Source: CAZVWJ01 sp964631325
GTDB lineage: Bacteria; T1Sed10-126
Assembly (NCBI GenBank): GCA_964631325.1
Contig: CAZVWJ010000005.1
Coordinates: 35,273-99,272 of the forward strand
Length of the DNA: 64,000 nt
Direction: 5' to 3'
Under the pieces are notes generated by a model. That model saw only the letters and a program-made list of their open reading frames with translations, made no database searches and was not told the origin of the DNA. Numbering within the stretch: position 1 is the first letter of the stretch; the number at the start of each line of letters is the position of its first letter. Shown here piece after piece: positions 8,069 to 16,900 of the stretch. The translations under genes were made by a program, and so were the position numbers.

Positions 8069-10150
8069 TCAAAAACGAAAATTCACAAAAAAGCCGGCGC
8101 GAAATTGCTCGGACAGAGTTTTTTCAGCATCCCTAAACACTTCGGCCTGAGTTTTCTGGGCTCCACCCGAGCTGTTGACAGCTCGAAAAAAGTGTTGACG
8201 GGCAGACCAGAACTCACCAATTTGCTTACGGTAGATTGAGTTTTCATCCACGCCACCCCATATATAGAAATCCAACCCCGGTGACCACTCATATTTGAAT
8301 TTAGCAAAAGGGGTTGTAAATTCCGTCGCTTCATCCAATTCCAGTGAAACGAAGCGAACTCCCATTTCCCAACTGGCACGATTTGAATAATTATAAACTA
8401 CTTTTGGATACCAACGAAGTGCGGCAAGGGCCTCACGCTTACTGGTCCGGGCAAGATAAGTGTAGTATACCCGCGAATGCAAGCCAAAAGAATACAGTGA
8501 GAAACCGGTAAACAACCTGGTATGACCCGTATTTTTGACATATGGAAAATCACTAAATCGGTAAAATTCGGGCATGAGGGACTCCCTGTACCAAACCGGG
8601 CAGTCCACTCCACTGCGAATTTTACCACCAACATCCCAGGTTAAATACCAGCTTCTTTCTGAAGATTCATCAACCCGTAGCTTGTAATTAAGCCCCAATA
8701 TAGCCGGAGTAATAGTATGAATCTGCGTGTCACCGGGAGCAGAAGAGAGCGTCTTGGCCGAAAGGTCTTCCATCCGGACAGAAAATTCAGTCCCCCAGTC
8801 TCCCCCTCTGTAATTCCCACCAAAAATAATTTCTGTTCCCTCCGATTTACCGCCTATTATTCTCTCAAAACCATACCCCTGGCTGATATCAGAAGAATAG
8901 TAAGGCGAAACGGTAATCAATTGAGAACTATCCGCGTAAGCAACCGCAGAAAACTTATCCCGAACATAAGCTATTTCCGTAAAAATCATAAATCCCGCGG
9001 GCAAATTCAACCTCATATCCACACCGCTGCGTGAACGCAAATTCGTTCCATCGGGCGAGAGTATCCGGAACTTATTAAGCCGCTTATACTGGTCGCTTCC
9101 CCGGGGAAATTCCCACTCTTCAACTTCGCTATCCGCGATATTCCTTTCGCTGATAGACGCGTCCTCCCCCCCCACATCCCCCGCCGGACCGGCGCGGGCT
9201 CCATCGGAAAAAGACTCGGTTATATTAGTGAGTCCGATTCGAAAAAATTTGCTTCTGTTATTTAACCGTAACCCAAATAAATCGGCGTCGGAAGGTTCAT
9301 GATTAATAGTGAGTTTATCCAGGGCAAATAACGAGCTGTTTAGCCAGCTATTTGACCAGCCAAGGTGAAGCCCCTGCCCGTAACGGCCCAGATGATATTT
9401 TTTTGCTCTTTCTTCTCCGGTTAAGTAAACATTATCCACAGGCTGGACTCTGTATTCATCGGTAAACCGAAGAGGATTTTTGTAATCAAGCTGATAGGTA
9501 TGGCGAAACCCCGTTAAATCCAAACTGGTCTTCTCCTCTTCCGGTTGAAGAAGATGGGCGGTAAGCCAGGCCTGGTCAACTTCAAATTTATCACTATTTT
9601 CAGAATTAACCCGCAATTGAGCAAAACCTTGAAGTTTCTTCTCCATTTTAAAATCAAAATTTAAATCAACATCATGCCGGGCCCCTTCACTGCGAATTGT
9701 TCCACTGCCCGACATTTCCTCGCTAAATACAGAATGCATTAAGTAATTGCCGTGAAATATTATCCGACTGTCAAAGGGGAATCTAAAACGCTGGCTTTCG
9801 TAGTCCACAGCAACCTTTCCATTAAACCTCTCGACTGCCACTTTTAAATCCTCACCGGACATCCACTGGCCGTCAATTACGTATTTGTACTTGTATTTAC
9901 CGGGATCAAGCTCCAGCCCCTTCTTAAAGTGCCCGGAGGAGATTTCATTCAATTTCGTCGCCCCCGGATTCCAGCCGTTAAAATCTCCGGCTACTGTTAC
10001 ATTTTTCGCTGTCTGACTGTTATACTCAAATATCACCCGGCCGTCCTCCGCATAGGGTGGAGCAGGTCGAGCCCAAATTAAATCCGGAAATACTGAACAA
10101 ATTAAAAAAACAATTAAAACAAGCCAGCAATACTTTATCACGGTCTCCAC
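8069..10150 (-). CDS. Predicted outer-membrane beta-barrel with N-terminal CBM48-like domain
   Basis: 693 residues from GTG 10150, which follows AGGAGG by 8 bases. A signal peptide (V-F-L-I-C-S-V-F ... I-W-A-R-P) precedes one CBM48-like domain (V-T-V-A-G-D-F-N-G-W near residue 48, then K-Y-V-I-D-G-Q-W). The remaining 550 or so residues alternate polar and aromatic positions as in a large beta-barrel and end F-F-V-N-F-R-F, the terminal-Phe signal for barrel assembly. I infer an outer-membrane porin whose N-terminus captures glucan. It is not SusC-like (no plug or TonB box seen). The upstream gene at 10177-11715 is another barrel, ending 26 bases earlier, so the two are probably one operon. No function has been shown for this fusion as far as I know. 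Confidence 0.7.
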   Translation of the reverse strand: METVIKYCWLVLIVFLICSVFPDLIWARPAPPYAEDGRVIFEYNSQTAKNVTVAGDFNGWNPGATKLNEISSGHFKKGLELDPGKYKYKYVIDGQWMSGEDLKVAVERFNGKVAVDYESQRFRFPFDSRIIFHGNYLMHSVFSEEMSGSGTIRSEGARHDVDLNFDFKMEKKLQGFAQLRVNSENSDKFEVDQAWLTAHLLQPEEEKTSLDLTGFRHTYQLDYKNPLRFTDEYRVQPVDNVYLTGEERAKKYHLGRYGQGLHLGWSNSWLNSSLFALDKLTINHEPSDADLFGLRLNNRSKFFRIGLTNITESFSDGARAGPAGDVGGEDASISERNIADSEVEEWEFPRGSDQYKRLNKFRILSPDGTNLRSRSGVDMRLNLPAGFMIFTEIAYVRDKFSAVAYADSSQLITVSPYYSSDISQGYGFERIIGGKSEGTEIIFGGNYRGGDWGTEFSVRMEDLSAKTLSSAPGDTQIHTITPAILGLNYKLRVDESSERSWYLTWDVGGKIRSGVDCPVWYRESLMPEFYRFSDFPYVKNTGHTRLFTGFSLYSFGLHSRVYYTYLARTSKREALAALRWYPKVVYNYSNRASWEMGVRFVSLELDEATEFTTPFAKFKYEWSPGLDFYIWGGVDENSIYRKQIGEFWSARQHFFRAVNSSGGAQKTQAEVFRDAEKTLSEQFRAGFFVNFRF

Positions 10151-10176
10151 AATTTTATCCTCCTGTGTAATTATAC

Positions 10177-11715
10177 TTACCACCAGGTCTTTAAGAGCGC
10201 ACCGAGACGATCAGAACCGTCCTCCTGAAGTTGATAATCTACTGAAACTTCACCGTTAGACACCAGCCGATATCGAAGACTTCCTTTCACGGCGCTGCTT
10301 GATTTTTGATGATAAGTTTGCCAGCTCCTGGTTCCCTTAATATAGCCGGTTAAATCCTCGGTGAAATTAGTCGTATTTTCAATTTCCATAATTCTTTTTT
10401 CTTTTTTTAAATCAATATCCGCCAGTCGAAGACGGCCAGTAAAAGAATTATAACGGCTCAATGATTCCAACTCCACCTGCAAATTAGGATGTCTCCGGTC
10501 ATTTTTATAAGGATCTTCATAATTATCGTAACTCAAACGAACGGTAAAAGACCTGACAAAACCAATTTTTACTTCAATTTTTCCCCAGGGTGTTCGATAT
10601 ATTTCATTATTTTCTTTTACCTCCTTATAATCTCCTAACAATGAGACGTCAACCTGGTATCCGGGTATAAGATAGTTGAGTTCAGTATAAACTCCCACCT
10701 CATTTGCCGGATTCATCCCCAGATAATTTTCATAATCTCGGTGGTAATTCCTGTATTTCGAGGTAAAGTTTAATCCCCCCAGAGGTCCCAGTGGGATACT
10801 CATATTTTCGAAGGTTCCTTCAAAGGCAAGATTTTTTTCATTGGGATTATCCGACCAATCAACGGAAAGGCGGGAAGTGGCCAGTTGGGCGGCAATCCGT
10901 CCTCCAAATAAATTATAAGACAAGCCTCCTGAAAGGGTGGAATTATGGGCCGGTCCGTCCGGCTTGAGCATTAGCCTATTTCCCATCAAGCTCAGTTGAA
11001 GGGCGTTATCAAACAGGTTATGGCCAAAACGAAAAGCAAAAATTTCCCGGTCCGCGTTATCCCCGGCATCTGAATCAAACTTACCGTGGACTAAATTAAA
11101 CCAGGAATTACCATACCAGCCATTAATCCGGTTTCCACGGACTGACGAACGGTATCCTGTAATATCAAAGAGTGGCTCAGTCAGGTTAAGACGTTCATCC
11201 TCATGGGAAAATATATACGCTTCAAAACCTGCGTTATCGGAAAAGTTATTATAGAAACGGATATGTCCACGGTCAAGCTGTAATTCTCGGGTATAACCTG
11301 TTTCATGGAGATAACTTGTTTGCAAGTTATAATCAGCGTGTGGAAGGGGCGCCCCCTCAAACCGGCCCTGAAAATATATCTTTGATTCATCCGAGCGAAT
11401 TTTTTTCTCCTCCACCCGGGTGAAATGACGATCCATTTCATAGTAACCATGAAATGCAAGAGAAAATACAGGCAAGACGGAAATCAACAAAAAAAACAGG
11501 CAGAGAGGGGTAATAAACAAAAACCTGAGGTAGTTACCTCGGTAAGTCAAGAATTTCAAGGCCAAATAACAACCCCAAAAAGGGATTAAGAAACAAATTG
11601 AAAATTCCCGGCTTCCCGGGTGGGAACGCAACAAGGAAAGGTACTGTTTTCCAATTACCGGATGTTGTAGTATAATTAAAAAAAATAATAATGTAAAGAT
11701 TACACAACTATACAA
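10177..11715 (-). CDS. Predicted outer-membrane beta-barrel protein
   Basis: No family is recognised. The open frame gives up to 512 residues, but the true start is probably internal, before the hydrophobic stretch F-F-L-L-I-S-V-L-P-V-F-S-L-A (about 11450-11500), which looks like a signal peptide. The mature part is full of alternating strands with aromatic belts (for example Y-N-L-Q-T-S-Y-L and F-R-F-G-H-N-L-F), is rich in Asn/Asp/Tyr and ends L-L-K-T-W-W, an aromatic end as in outer-membrane barrels. It precedes and likely shares a transcript with the CBM-fused barrel. A porin-like role in malto-oligosaccharide entry is a guess from context. Confidence 0.55.
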   Translation of the reverse strand: MYSCVIFTLLFFLIILQHPVIGKQYLSLLRSHPGSREFSICFLIPFWGCYLALKFLTYRGNYLRFLFITPLCLFFLLISVLPVFSLAFHGYYEMDRHFTRVEEKKIRSDESKIYFQGRFEGAPLPHADYNLQTSYLHETGYTRELQLDRGHIRFYNNFSDNAGFEAYIFSHEDERLNLTEPLFDITGYRSSVRGNRINGWYGNSWFNLVHGKFDSDAGDNADREIFAFRFGHNLFDNALQLSLMGNRLMLKPDGPAHNSTLSGGLSYNLFGGRIAAQLATSRLSVDWSDNPNEKNLAFEGTFENMSIPLGPLGGLNFTSKYRNYHRDYENYLGMNPANEVGVYTELNYLIPGYQVDVSLLGDYKEVKENNEIYRTPWGKIEVKIGFVRSFTVRLSYDNYEDPYKNDRRHPNLQVELESLSRYNSFTGRLRLADIDLKKEKRIMEIENTTNFTEDLTGYIKGTRSWQTYHQKSSSAVKGSLRYRLVSNGEVSVDYQLQEDGSDRLGALLKTWW

Positions 11716-11746
11716 TTTAACTCACAGTCATTCATTTAATGAGGTG
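11671..11746 (+). promoter_or_regulatory. Possible promoter and ribosome binding site for the ABC ATPase gene
   Basis: TATAAT at 11671-11676 fits a -10 box; the -35 side is weak. GAGGTG at 11741-11746 lies 5 bases before ATG 11752. The divergent barrel gene begins somewhere in the same interval, so this may be a shared divergent control region. Confidence 0.3.
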
Positions 11747-11751
11747 ACACT

Positions 11752-12876
11752 ATGGGGCAAGTAGAATTACGTAACGTTGAAAAAGTGTATTATCCCTCCG
11801 AATTGAAGGCAGTTCACTCGACGGATTTAGAGATTCATGATGGAGAGTTTCTTGTTCTGGTCGGCCCTTCCGGTTGTGGTAAATCTACTATTCTCCGGAT
11901 GATTGCCGGACTGGAGGATATAACCCATGGAGAAATTTTAATAAACGATGAAGTGGTCAATCATCAGGAACCGAAACAACGCAGTGTCTCAATGGTTTTC
12001 CAGGACTACGCTTTATATCCCCACATGAATGTCTACGAAAATCTTTCCTTCAGCCTTGAACTACAAAATTTTCCCGAGGCCAAAGTTGAAGAAAGAGTTC
12101 AAGAGGCGGCTGAAATTCTTGAAATCGAGGACTTGCTCAAACGCAAGCCAAAACAACTGTCAGGCGGCCAACGCCAGCGAGTCGCCGTAGGTCGGGCCAT
12201 TGTGCGGCGACCGGAGGTTTTTCTTTTTGACGAACCTCTTTCCAACCTGGATGCCAAACTGCGGGTTCAGATGCGGACAGAACTGTCCCGAATCCATAAC
12301 AAACTGCGCTCTACTATGATTTATGTTACCCACGACCAGGTCGAAGCCCTGACTCTGGGGGAAAGAATTGCTGTGCTTAACGAAGGAAAAATACAACAGG
12401 TAGATACACCGATTGAACTGTATAAAAATCCGAATAATAAATTCGTTGGCGGATTTATCGGGACGCCGCCAATGAACTTCCTGAACGCCTGGGTGGAAAA
12501 ATCCGACGAAACCATCTATATTGTTTCAGACGGATTCGAAATAAAAGCTCCGAACCGTTTAGTTGACCTTCTTGACCAGCATGGTTTTCAGGAAGGCGAT
12601 GATATAACGGTAGGGCTGCGTCCGGAAGATATTCACGACTATCTATACGCTCCGGACCGGGAAACAGCAGAACCCCTGGATGCCATGGTAGAGGTAGTCG
12701 AACCGATGGGGTCTGAATTAATAACCCACTTAAACATCGGTGAACAGGAAGCAATTGCGAAATTAAGTAATGAAAGCACTCCCACGACCGATCAGGAAAT
12801 GAGCGTAGTCTTTGATTTAAGCAATATGCATCTGTTTGACCCCAAAACAGAGGAGCGTTTAAAAACAGAAAGCTGA
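11752..12876 (+). CDS. ABC transporter ATPase, MsmK/MalK/UgpC type
   Basis: 374 residues, the family's usual length. It energises sugar import through permeases such as those at 15944-18065. Walker A G-P-S-G-C-G-K-S-T (near residue 40), signature L-S-G-G-Q-R-Q-R-V-A (near 138), Walker B F-L-F-D-E-P-L-S-N-L-D (near 160), switch His in Y-V-T-H-D-Q, and a C-terminal TOBE-like regulatory domain. Immediately downstream, with TGA followed directly by ATG, come two diguanylate cyclase genes, an unusual operon partner. Maltose/malto-oligosaccharide is the likely substrate because the locus is devoted to alpha-glucans, but MsmK-type ATPases often serve several importers. Confidence 0.93.
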   Translation: MGQVELRNVEKVYYPSELKAVHSTDLEIHDGEFLVLVGPSGCGKSTILRMIAGLEDITHGEILINDEVVNHQEPKQRSVSMVFQDYALYPHMNVYENLSFSLELQNFPEAKVEERVQEAAEILEIEDLLKRKPKQLSGGQRQRVAVGRAIVRRPEVFLFDEPLSNLDAKLRVQMRTELSRIHNKLRSTMIYVTHDQVEALTLGERIAVLNEGKIQQVDTPIELYKNPNNKFVGGFIGTPPMNFLNAWVEKSDETIYIVSDGFEIKAPNRLVDLLDQHGFQEGDDITVGLRPEDIHDYLYAPDRETAEPLDAMVEVVEPMGSELITHLNIGEQEAIAKLSNESTPTTDQEMSVVFDLSNMHLFDPKTEERLKTES

Positions 12877-14331
12877 ATGGATATTAAGCTTTCCTGGCCC
12901 GAACTTAAAAAAAACGTTACTTTTTTGACCACATATCTGCTTGGCGTTGTTTTATTCCCCTTTCTTTTCATCTACGGCTTTTTTCTTCTGCATTCCCCGG
13001 TAGCAATCTGGGGTTTTTTCTTCTTCATTTTTACCGGTCTCATATTTTACTATGAATTTGGACTGCGGGGGATCATATTAACCTGTGGATTAATTACAGT
13101 TGCCTGGCTCAGTTTCAATGTTATGAACTTAATTACTTCTCCATTCCAATCCCTTTCCACAGAGTCCACCCTGATAATTTCCTCTCTTTCGGCTTTTTTC
13201 ATTATGGCCTTTTTAAACATTTTTCGCCGGTTAAACCACTATCATAAAAATATTACAGAACAATACCAGATTGAGCTTGAACGTATTCTCTCTCAAAAGA
13301 ACCAAAAAGAAAAAGAACTGCAAGTGTTTAAACACAAGCACAAGGAAAGAAAAAGACAAAAATATTTCTGGAATCAAATTGCCTCCCTTTGTGAAACTGT
13401 TGCCGAAATAAGGGAGGTGAAAAAATTACAGAAGACGGTAAAAAGGTTCATAAACAGATTATATCCACAGGAAAACACCAATCTTTATTTAAGCGCAGAA
13501 ATTCCGCTTCCCGGTAATAATGTCTTTTCCCGGGACAATGCGGACGGTGAATACACGGGACTGGAAAAATACGTCACTGACCTGGGTGCCCCGTGTTTGG
13601 TCGAAAACAAACGAAGTAATACCCGGTTTCAAAAAAACAGCGAGCTTGATTTTGAAGGACTCAGTGCTATAGCCACCCCGATTATTTCAGCAGAACAAGC
13701 AATCGGGGTCCTTTCAATTACTTCTAGCGAAAATTCACGCTTTACCGCAGCCGGTATGAACGAACTTTCTCACCTGGCCAACCTATTTAGAACCGCCCTT
13801 ATTAACGTAGCACTCTATCAAAAAATCCGTGATATGGCATTAACCGACAGCTTAACCGGACTTCCAAAGCGTAGCTACTTTGAAACCCGTTATAGCGAGG
13901 AATGTGAACGAGCGACAAGAGCTGATCAGAAATTAACGGTTGCAATGATGGATATAGATCACTTTAAGGAAATTAACGATCAATACGGACATCCCTTTGG
14001 CGACGAAGTTCTAAAGCGTATTAGTGAAATAATCATACAAAAAGTTGAGAAATCAGGTTTCCCCGCCCGTTACGGAGGCGAGGAATTTGTTGTAATTTTT
14101 CCGCAGACAAAGCTTTCCACGGCAAAAACTAAAATTGAAGAAATTCGTATGGAGACAGAATTGCAGTCCTTTGTCCATCAAAGGAACACCATTCAAGTGA
14201 CACTAAGCGGAGGATTGGCTACTTATCCGGAAGATGTTCGAAACGTTGAGCAATTGATTGAAAAAGCTGACGACAGGCTCTATCAGGCAAAAGAAAACGG
14301 GAGAAATCAGGTTTGTGCCAATGGAGAATAA
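12877..14331 (+). CDS. Membrane GAF-GGDEF diguanylate cyclase (no I-site)
   Basis: 484 residues. About four N-terminal membrane segments (residues 10-115), a coiled-coil rich in Lys/Glu/Gln (120-170), a GAF-like sensor domain (about 170-310) and a C-terminal GGDEF domain. The active loop reads R-Y-G-G-E-E-F and the D-I-D-H-F-K metal motif is present, so c-di-GMP synthesis is expected. The four residues at the inhibitory-site position read E-K-S-G, not R-x-x-D, so product inhibition is probably absent. The ATG directly abuts the stop of the ABC ATPase gene, and the next gene starts inside this one, so all three are translationally coupled. Confidence 0.88.
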   Translation: MDIKLSWPELKKNVTFLTTYLLGVVLFPFLFIYGFFLLHSPVAIWGFFFFIFTGLIFYYEFGLRGIILTCGLITVAWLSFNVMNLITSPFQSLSTESTLIISSLSAFFIMAFLNIFRRLNHYHKNITEQYQIELERILSQKNQKEKELQVFKHKHKERKRQKYFWNQIASLCETVAEIREVKKLQKTVKRFINRLYPQENTNLYLSAEIPLPGNNVFSRDNADGEYTGLEKYVTDLGAPCLVENKRSNTRFQKNSELDFEGLSAIATPIISAEQAIGVLSITSSENSRFTAAGMNELSHLANLFRTALINVALYQKIRDMALTDSLTGLPKRSYFETRYSEECERATRADQKLTVAMMDIDHFKEINDQYGHPFGDEVLKRISEIIIQKVEKSGFPARYGGEEFVVIFPQTKLSTAKTKIEEIRMETELQSFVHQRNTIQVTLSGGLATYPEDVRNVEQLIEKADDRLYQAKENGRNQVCANGE

Positions 14332-15754
14332 ACTCACTCTACCAGATCTGTTGCTGTGGCTCTCCGGGTTAGCCATATCAGGAGTATACTTGCTGTCTCC
14401 TGCCCCCCGGACTTACTGGGTTCTTCCCTGGTTTGCTTTCTGGCTGCTCTTAACTCTCTGGTTTCTCTCTTTTATCTCCGATTATTCCATACCAGGTATA
14501 AAAACAATTACGGCTACCGGTATAATCAGCGGTACCGGAATTGGCTGGGTTGGCAAACTGCCCCCGATCACCTGGTTGATACCAATTTCAATCTGGATAA
14601 AAGTGTTCTATGATTACCGAAGAATAATCTCGAAGGCCTATCGGAAACGACAGGAATTTCGCTCCCGCCAGAAAAATTCAAAGAACAAAATTGATAAGCT
14701 GGAAACTGAATACAATACTCTTAAGAAAAAAATTGCCTCTATAGAAGAAGAAGTTAAACAGAACAAGTTATATTACACACAGTTTTCCGAAATTTTTAAA
14801 TTGCTTGAACTTCCGGCGATTCTCAATGGAACCCGGGAAGCTCTTAAAAAAGTATTCCGTAAATTTCCTCGTAACAATTTAAAACCTCTTTTTTACACAA
14901 AAAGTGCTGAAAAAATTTACTCCGCGGAAACAGGCGAAAAAATTCAAGATTCCCCATCGGAACGCTTGCTATCTCTTATTCACACAGCCAGAGAGAGCCG
15001 TGATGAAATCATCAAAAAGCAGAAATTATTCGGACTCAAAATCAATCTGGAAGAAGAAACGACAAACCTACTGATTCTCGAAATCGAAGGGCCGACCAGC
15101 GACAAAATTAAAAATTTTATTTCTTTGGTCCGCCAGGTCACCACAATGGTTTTCCGCAAAAATCAACACTATCAACGTATGCAAGAATATGCCCGCTATG
15201 ACGGTTTAACCGGGCATATGTCCCGCTGGTTTTTCTTCCGCCAGATGATGGAAATACTAAAGCTGGGTCAAAAAAAGAAAAATGCCTGTTCTTTAATAAT
15301 GCTTGACATTGACCATTTCAAAGGACTCAACGACACTTACGGACATCCGGCGGGAGACAAAATCCTGGAAGAACTGGGGGAAGTAATTTTACGCTCCATA
15401 AGAAATGTGGACCTTGGCTGCCGTTACGGGGGGGAAGAATTTGCAGTGCTTCTTCCTCATACTCCACCGAACGAAGCTATAAATATTGCTGAGAGAATAA
15501 GGAAAGAAATAGAAAGTGAAGTTCACCATCCCGGAAAAGAAGAAAAAGTAACCGTCAGCCTCGGGGTTACCGGAAGAAAAAATTTGGCTGATAATTGGAA
15601 AAAGCTTGAAATTCCAGAAGGATTTGGTTTCATAAAAGAAGCGGAAATACCTGAAGCACTCCTGGATTTTATAAATGAAGCTGATCAAGCCCTTTATCAG
15701 GCCAAAGAAACCGGGCGTAATCAAGTGTGTGTTTATCAAGAATTAGATTTATAA
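14321..15754 (+). CDS. Second membrane GGDEF diguanylate cyclase (with I-site)
   Basis: 477 residues from ATG 14321, which overlaps the upstream gene by 11 bases; the frame is open further upstream only because of the overlap. The layout copies its neighbour: four membrane segments (about residues 8-100), a long charged coiled coil (110-165), a divergent sensor region and a GGDEF domain with R-Y-G-G-E-E-F and D-I-D-H-F-K. Unlike its neighbour it keeps R-N-V-D exactly five residues before G-G-E-E-F, the canonical inhibitory site. The pair probably arose by duplication and then diverged in feedback control. Confidence 0.87.
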   Translation: MENKLTLPDLLLWLSGLAISGVYLLSPAPRTYWVLPWFAFWLLLTLWFLSFISDYSIPGIKTITATGIISGTGIGWVGKLPPITWLIPISIWIKVFYDYRRIISKAYRKRQEFRSRQKNSKNKIDKLETEYNTLKKKIASIEEEVKQNKLYYTQFSEIFKLLELPAILNGTREALKKVFRKFPRNNLKPLFYTKSAEKIYSAETGEKIQDSPSERLLSLIHTARESRDEIIKKQKLFGLKINLEEETTNLLILEIEGPTSDKIKNFISLVRQVTTMVFRKNQHYQRMQEYARYDGLTGHMSRWFFFRQMMEILKLGQKKKNACSLIMLDIDHFKGLNDTYGHPAGDKILEELGEVILRSIRNVDLGCRYGGEEFAVLLPHTPPNEAINIAERIRKEIESEVHHPGKEEKVTVSLGVTGRKNLADNWKKLEIPEGFGFIKEAEIPEALLDFINEADQALYQAKETGRNQVCVYQELDL

Positions 15755-15757
15755 ATT

Positions 15758-15855
15758 GTAATTGCTCACCTATCCTCTCTCCCCTGGCGGGAGTAGAGCT
15801 TGCCCGGCGCATGGACAGGTTTGAGAGAGGGGGAAAAGATTAGGTGAGTAGTTAC
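15758..15855. mobile_element. MITE-like element, type A (short copy)
   Basis: 98 bases with ends GTAATTGCTCACCTA and TAGGTGAGTAGTTAC that are inverted repeats. The same ends bound the elements at 22462-22635 and 31329-31509. It is flanked by a 7-base match (ATAAATT at 15751-15757 and 15856-15862), consistent with the 8-base duplications of the other copies. It has no coding capacity. Confidence 0.75.
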
Positions 15856-15943
15856 ATAAATTTATTGTGTTTACCGGGTTTTAGTTTTCTTTTACCCGAT
15901 CCTGGCCAACAGTCTTTTTTGCTTGTACTGGAGGTTTGCCCTC

Positions 15944-16900
15944 ATGAACGGCTTTAGCTGGTTTAACAGTAGCAATATAGACCTCAAGGAAAACCTTACC
16001 GCTTATTCCTTTATTTTTCCTTTTATACTCATCGTCACGGTCTGGCTCATCTATCCAATAATCTACGCTTTTATTTTAAGTTTAAGCGAGGTTACATTGA
16101 CCACTGATTTCTTCAATACTTTTGAAGACATGAGATGGGTTGGCCTCGAAAATTACGCCCGGCTCATTTACGACGTAGACTTCTGGTGGTCCATCTTAAT
16201 GACTCTATATTACGCTGTGTTGTATCTTCCCGGCTACATAATTTTTTCCCTGATACTGGCAATTATTTTAAACAATCAATTACCGGGCAAATCCTTTTTT
16301 CGCGGGGTGTTCTTTTTACCCTACGTACTGGACTTACTTGTAATCGGTATAATCTGGACTCTTATATATGCCCCTAACTATGGCCTCCTGGCCCTATTAT
16401 TTCAGGGTCTTGGACTTGAGAGCTGGGCTGATTTTGGTGTGCTTGGTAACCCCTGGACCGCCCTCCCGGGCATTGCTCTTGCAATGATCTTAAAGACAAC
16501 CGGCTACGGGATGGTTATTTACTTGACCGCTATTCAGAATATTTCTCCCTCTATTTACGAAGCAGCCGAACTCGACGGAGCCGGGTGGTGGGACCAACTT
16601 CGATACATCACCTGGCCGCTGGTAAAACCGGTTACACTTTTTCTCAGTGTTACCGGCTTTATGATGGTATTAAACGGTTTTACTGTCATTTACGCTATGT
16701 CAGAGACCGGTGGTCCCAGCATTAGCCTGGGAGAGCAAGCGGTAGGAGCAACAAGGATAACCGGTTTTTACCTGTATCAAATTTTTCACCAGGGTGAGTA
16801 CGGATACGCCGCGGCTGTTTGTTACGCTCTTTTAGTTCTGGCGATAATTGTTTCTATTATTAATTTCAAATACATAGGGACAGGATACGAAAATGAATAA
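15944..16900 (+). CDS. MalF-type sugar ABC transporter permease
   Basis: 318 residues from ATG 15944, which follows GGAGG by 9 bases; an upstream in-frame start at 15923 lacks a binding site. Six or more membrane helices and the permease EAA loop Y-E-A-A-E-L-D-G-A-G near residue 210, the docking site for the ATPase. It overlaps the next permease gene by 8 bases and forms a heterodimer with it. No periplasmic solute-binding protein is found in the window. Substrate inferred from the surrounding amylolytic genes: malto-oligosaccharides. Confidence 0.9.
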   Translation: MNGFSWFNSSNIDLKENLTAYSFIFPFILIVTVWLIYPIIYAFILSLSEVTLTTDFFNTFEDMRWVGLENYARLIYDVDFWWSILMTLYYAVLYLPGYIIFSLILAIILNNQLPGKSFFRGVFFLPYVLDLLVIGIIWTLIYAPNYGLLALLFQGLGLESWADFGVLGNPWTALPGIALAMILKTTGYGMVIYLTAIQNISPSIYEAAELDGAGWWDQLRYITWPLVKPVTLFLSVTGFMMVLNGFTVIYAMSETGGPSISLGEQAVGATRITGFYLYQIFHQGEYGYAAAVCYALLVLAIIVSIINFKYIGTGYENE

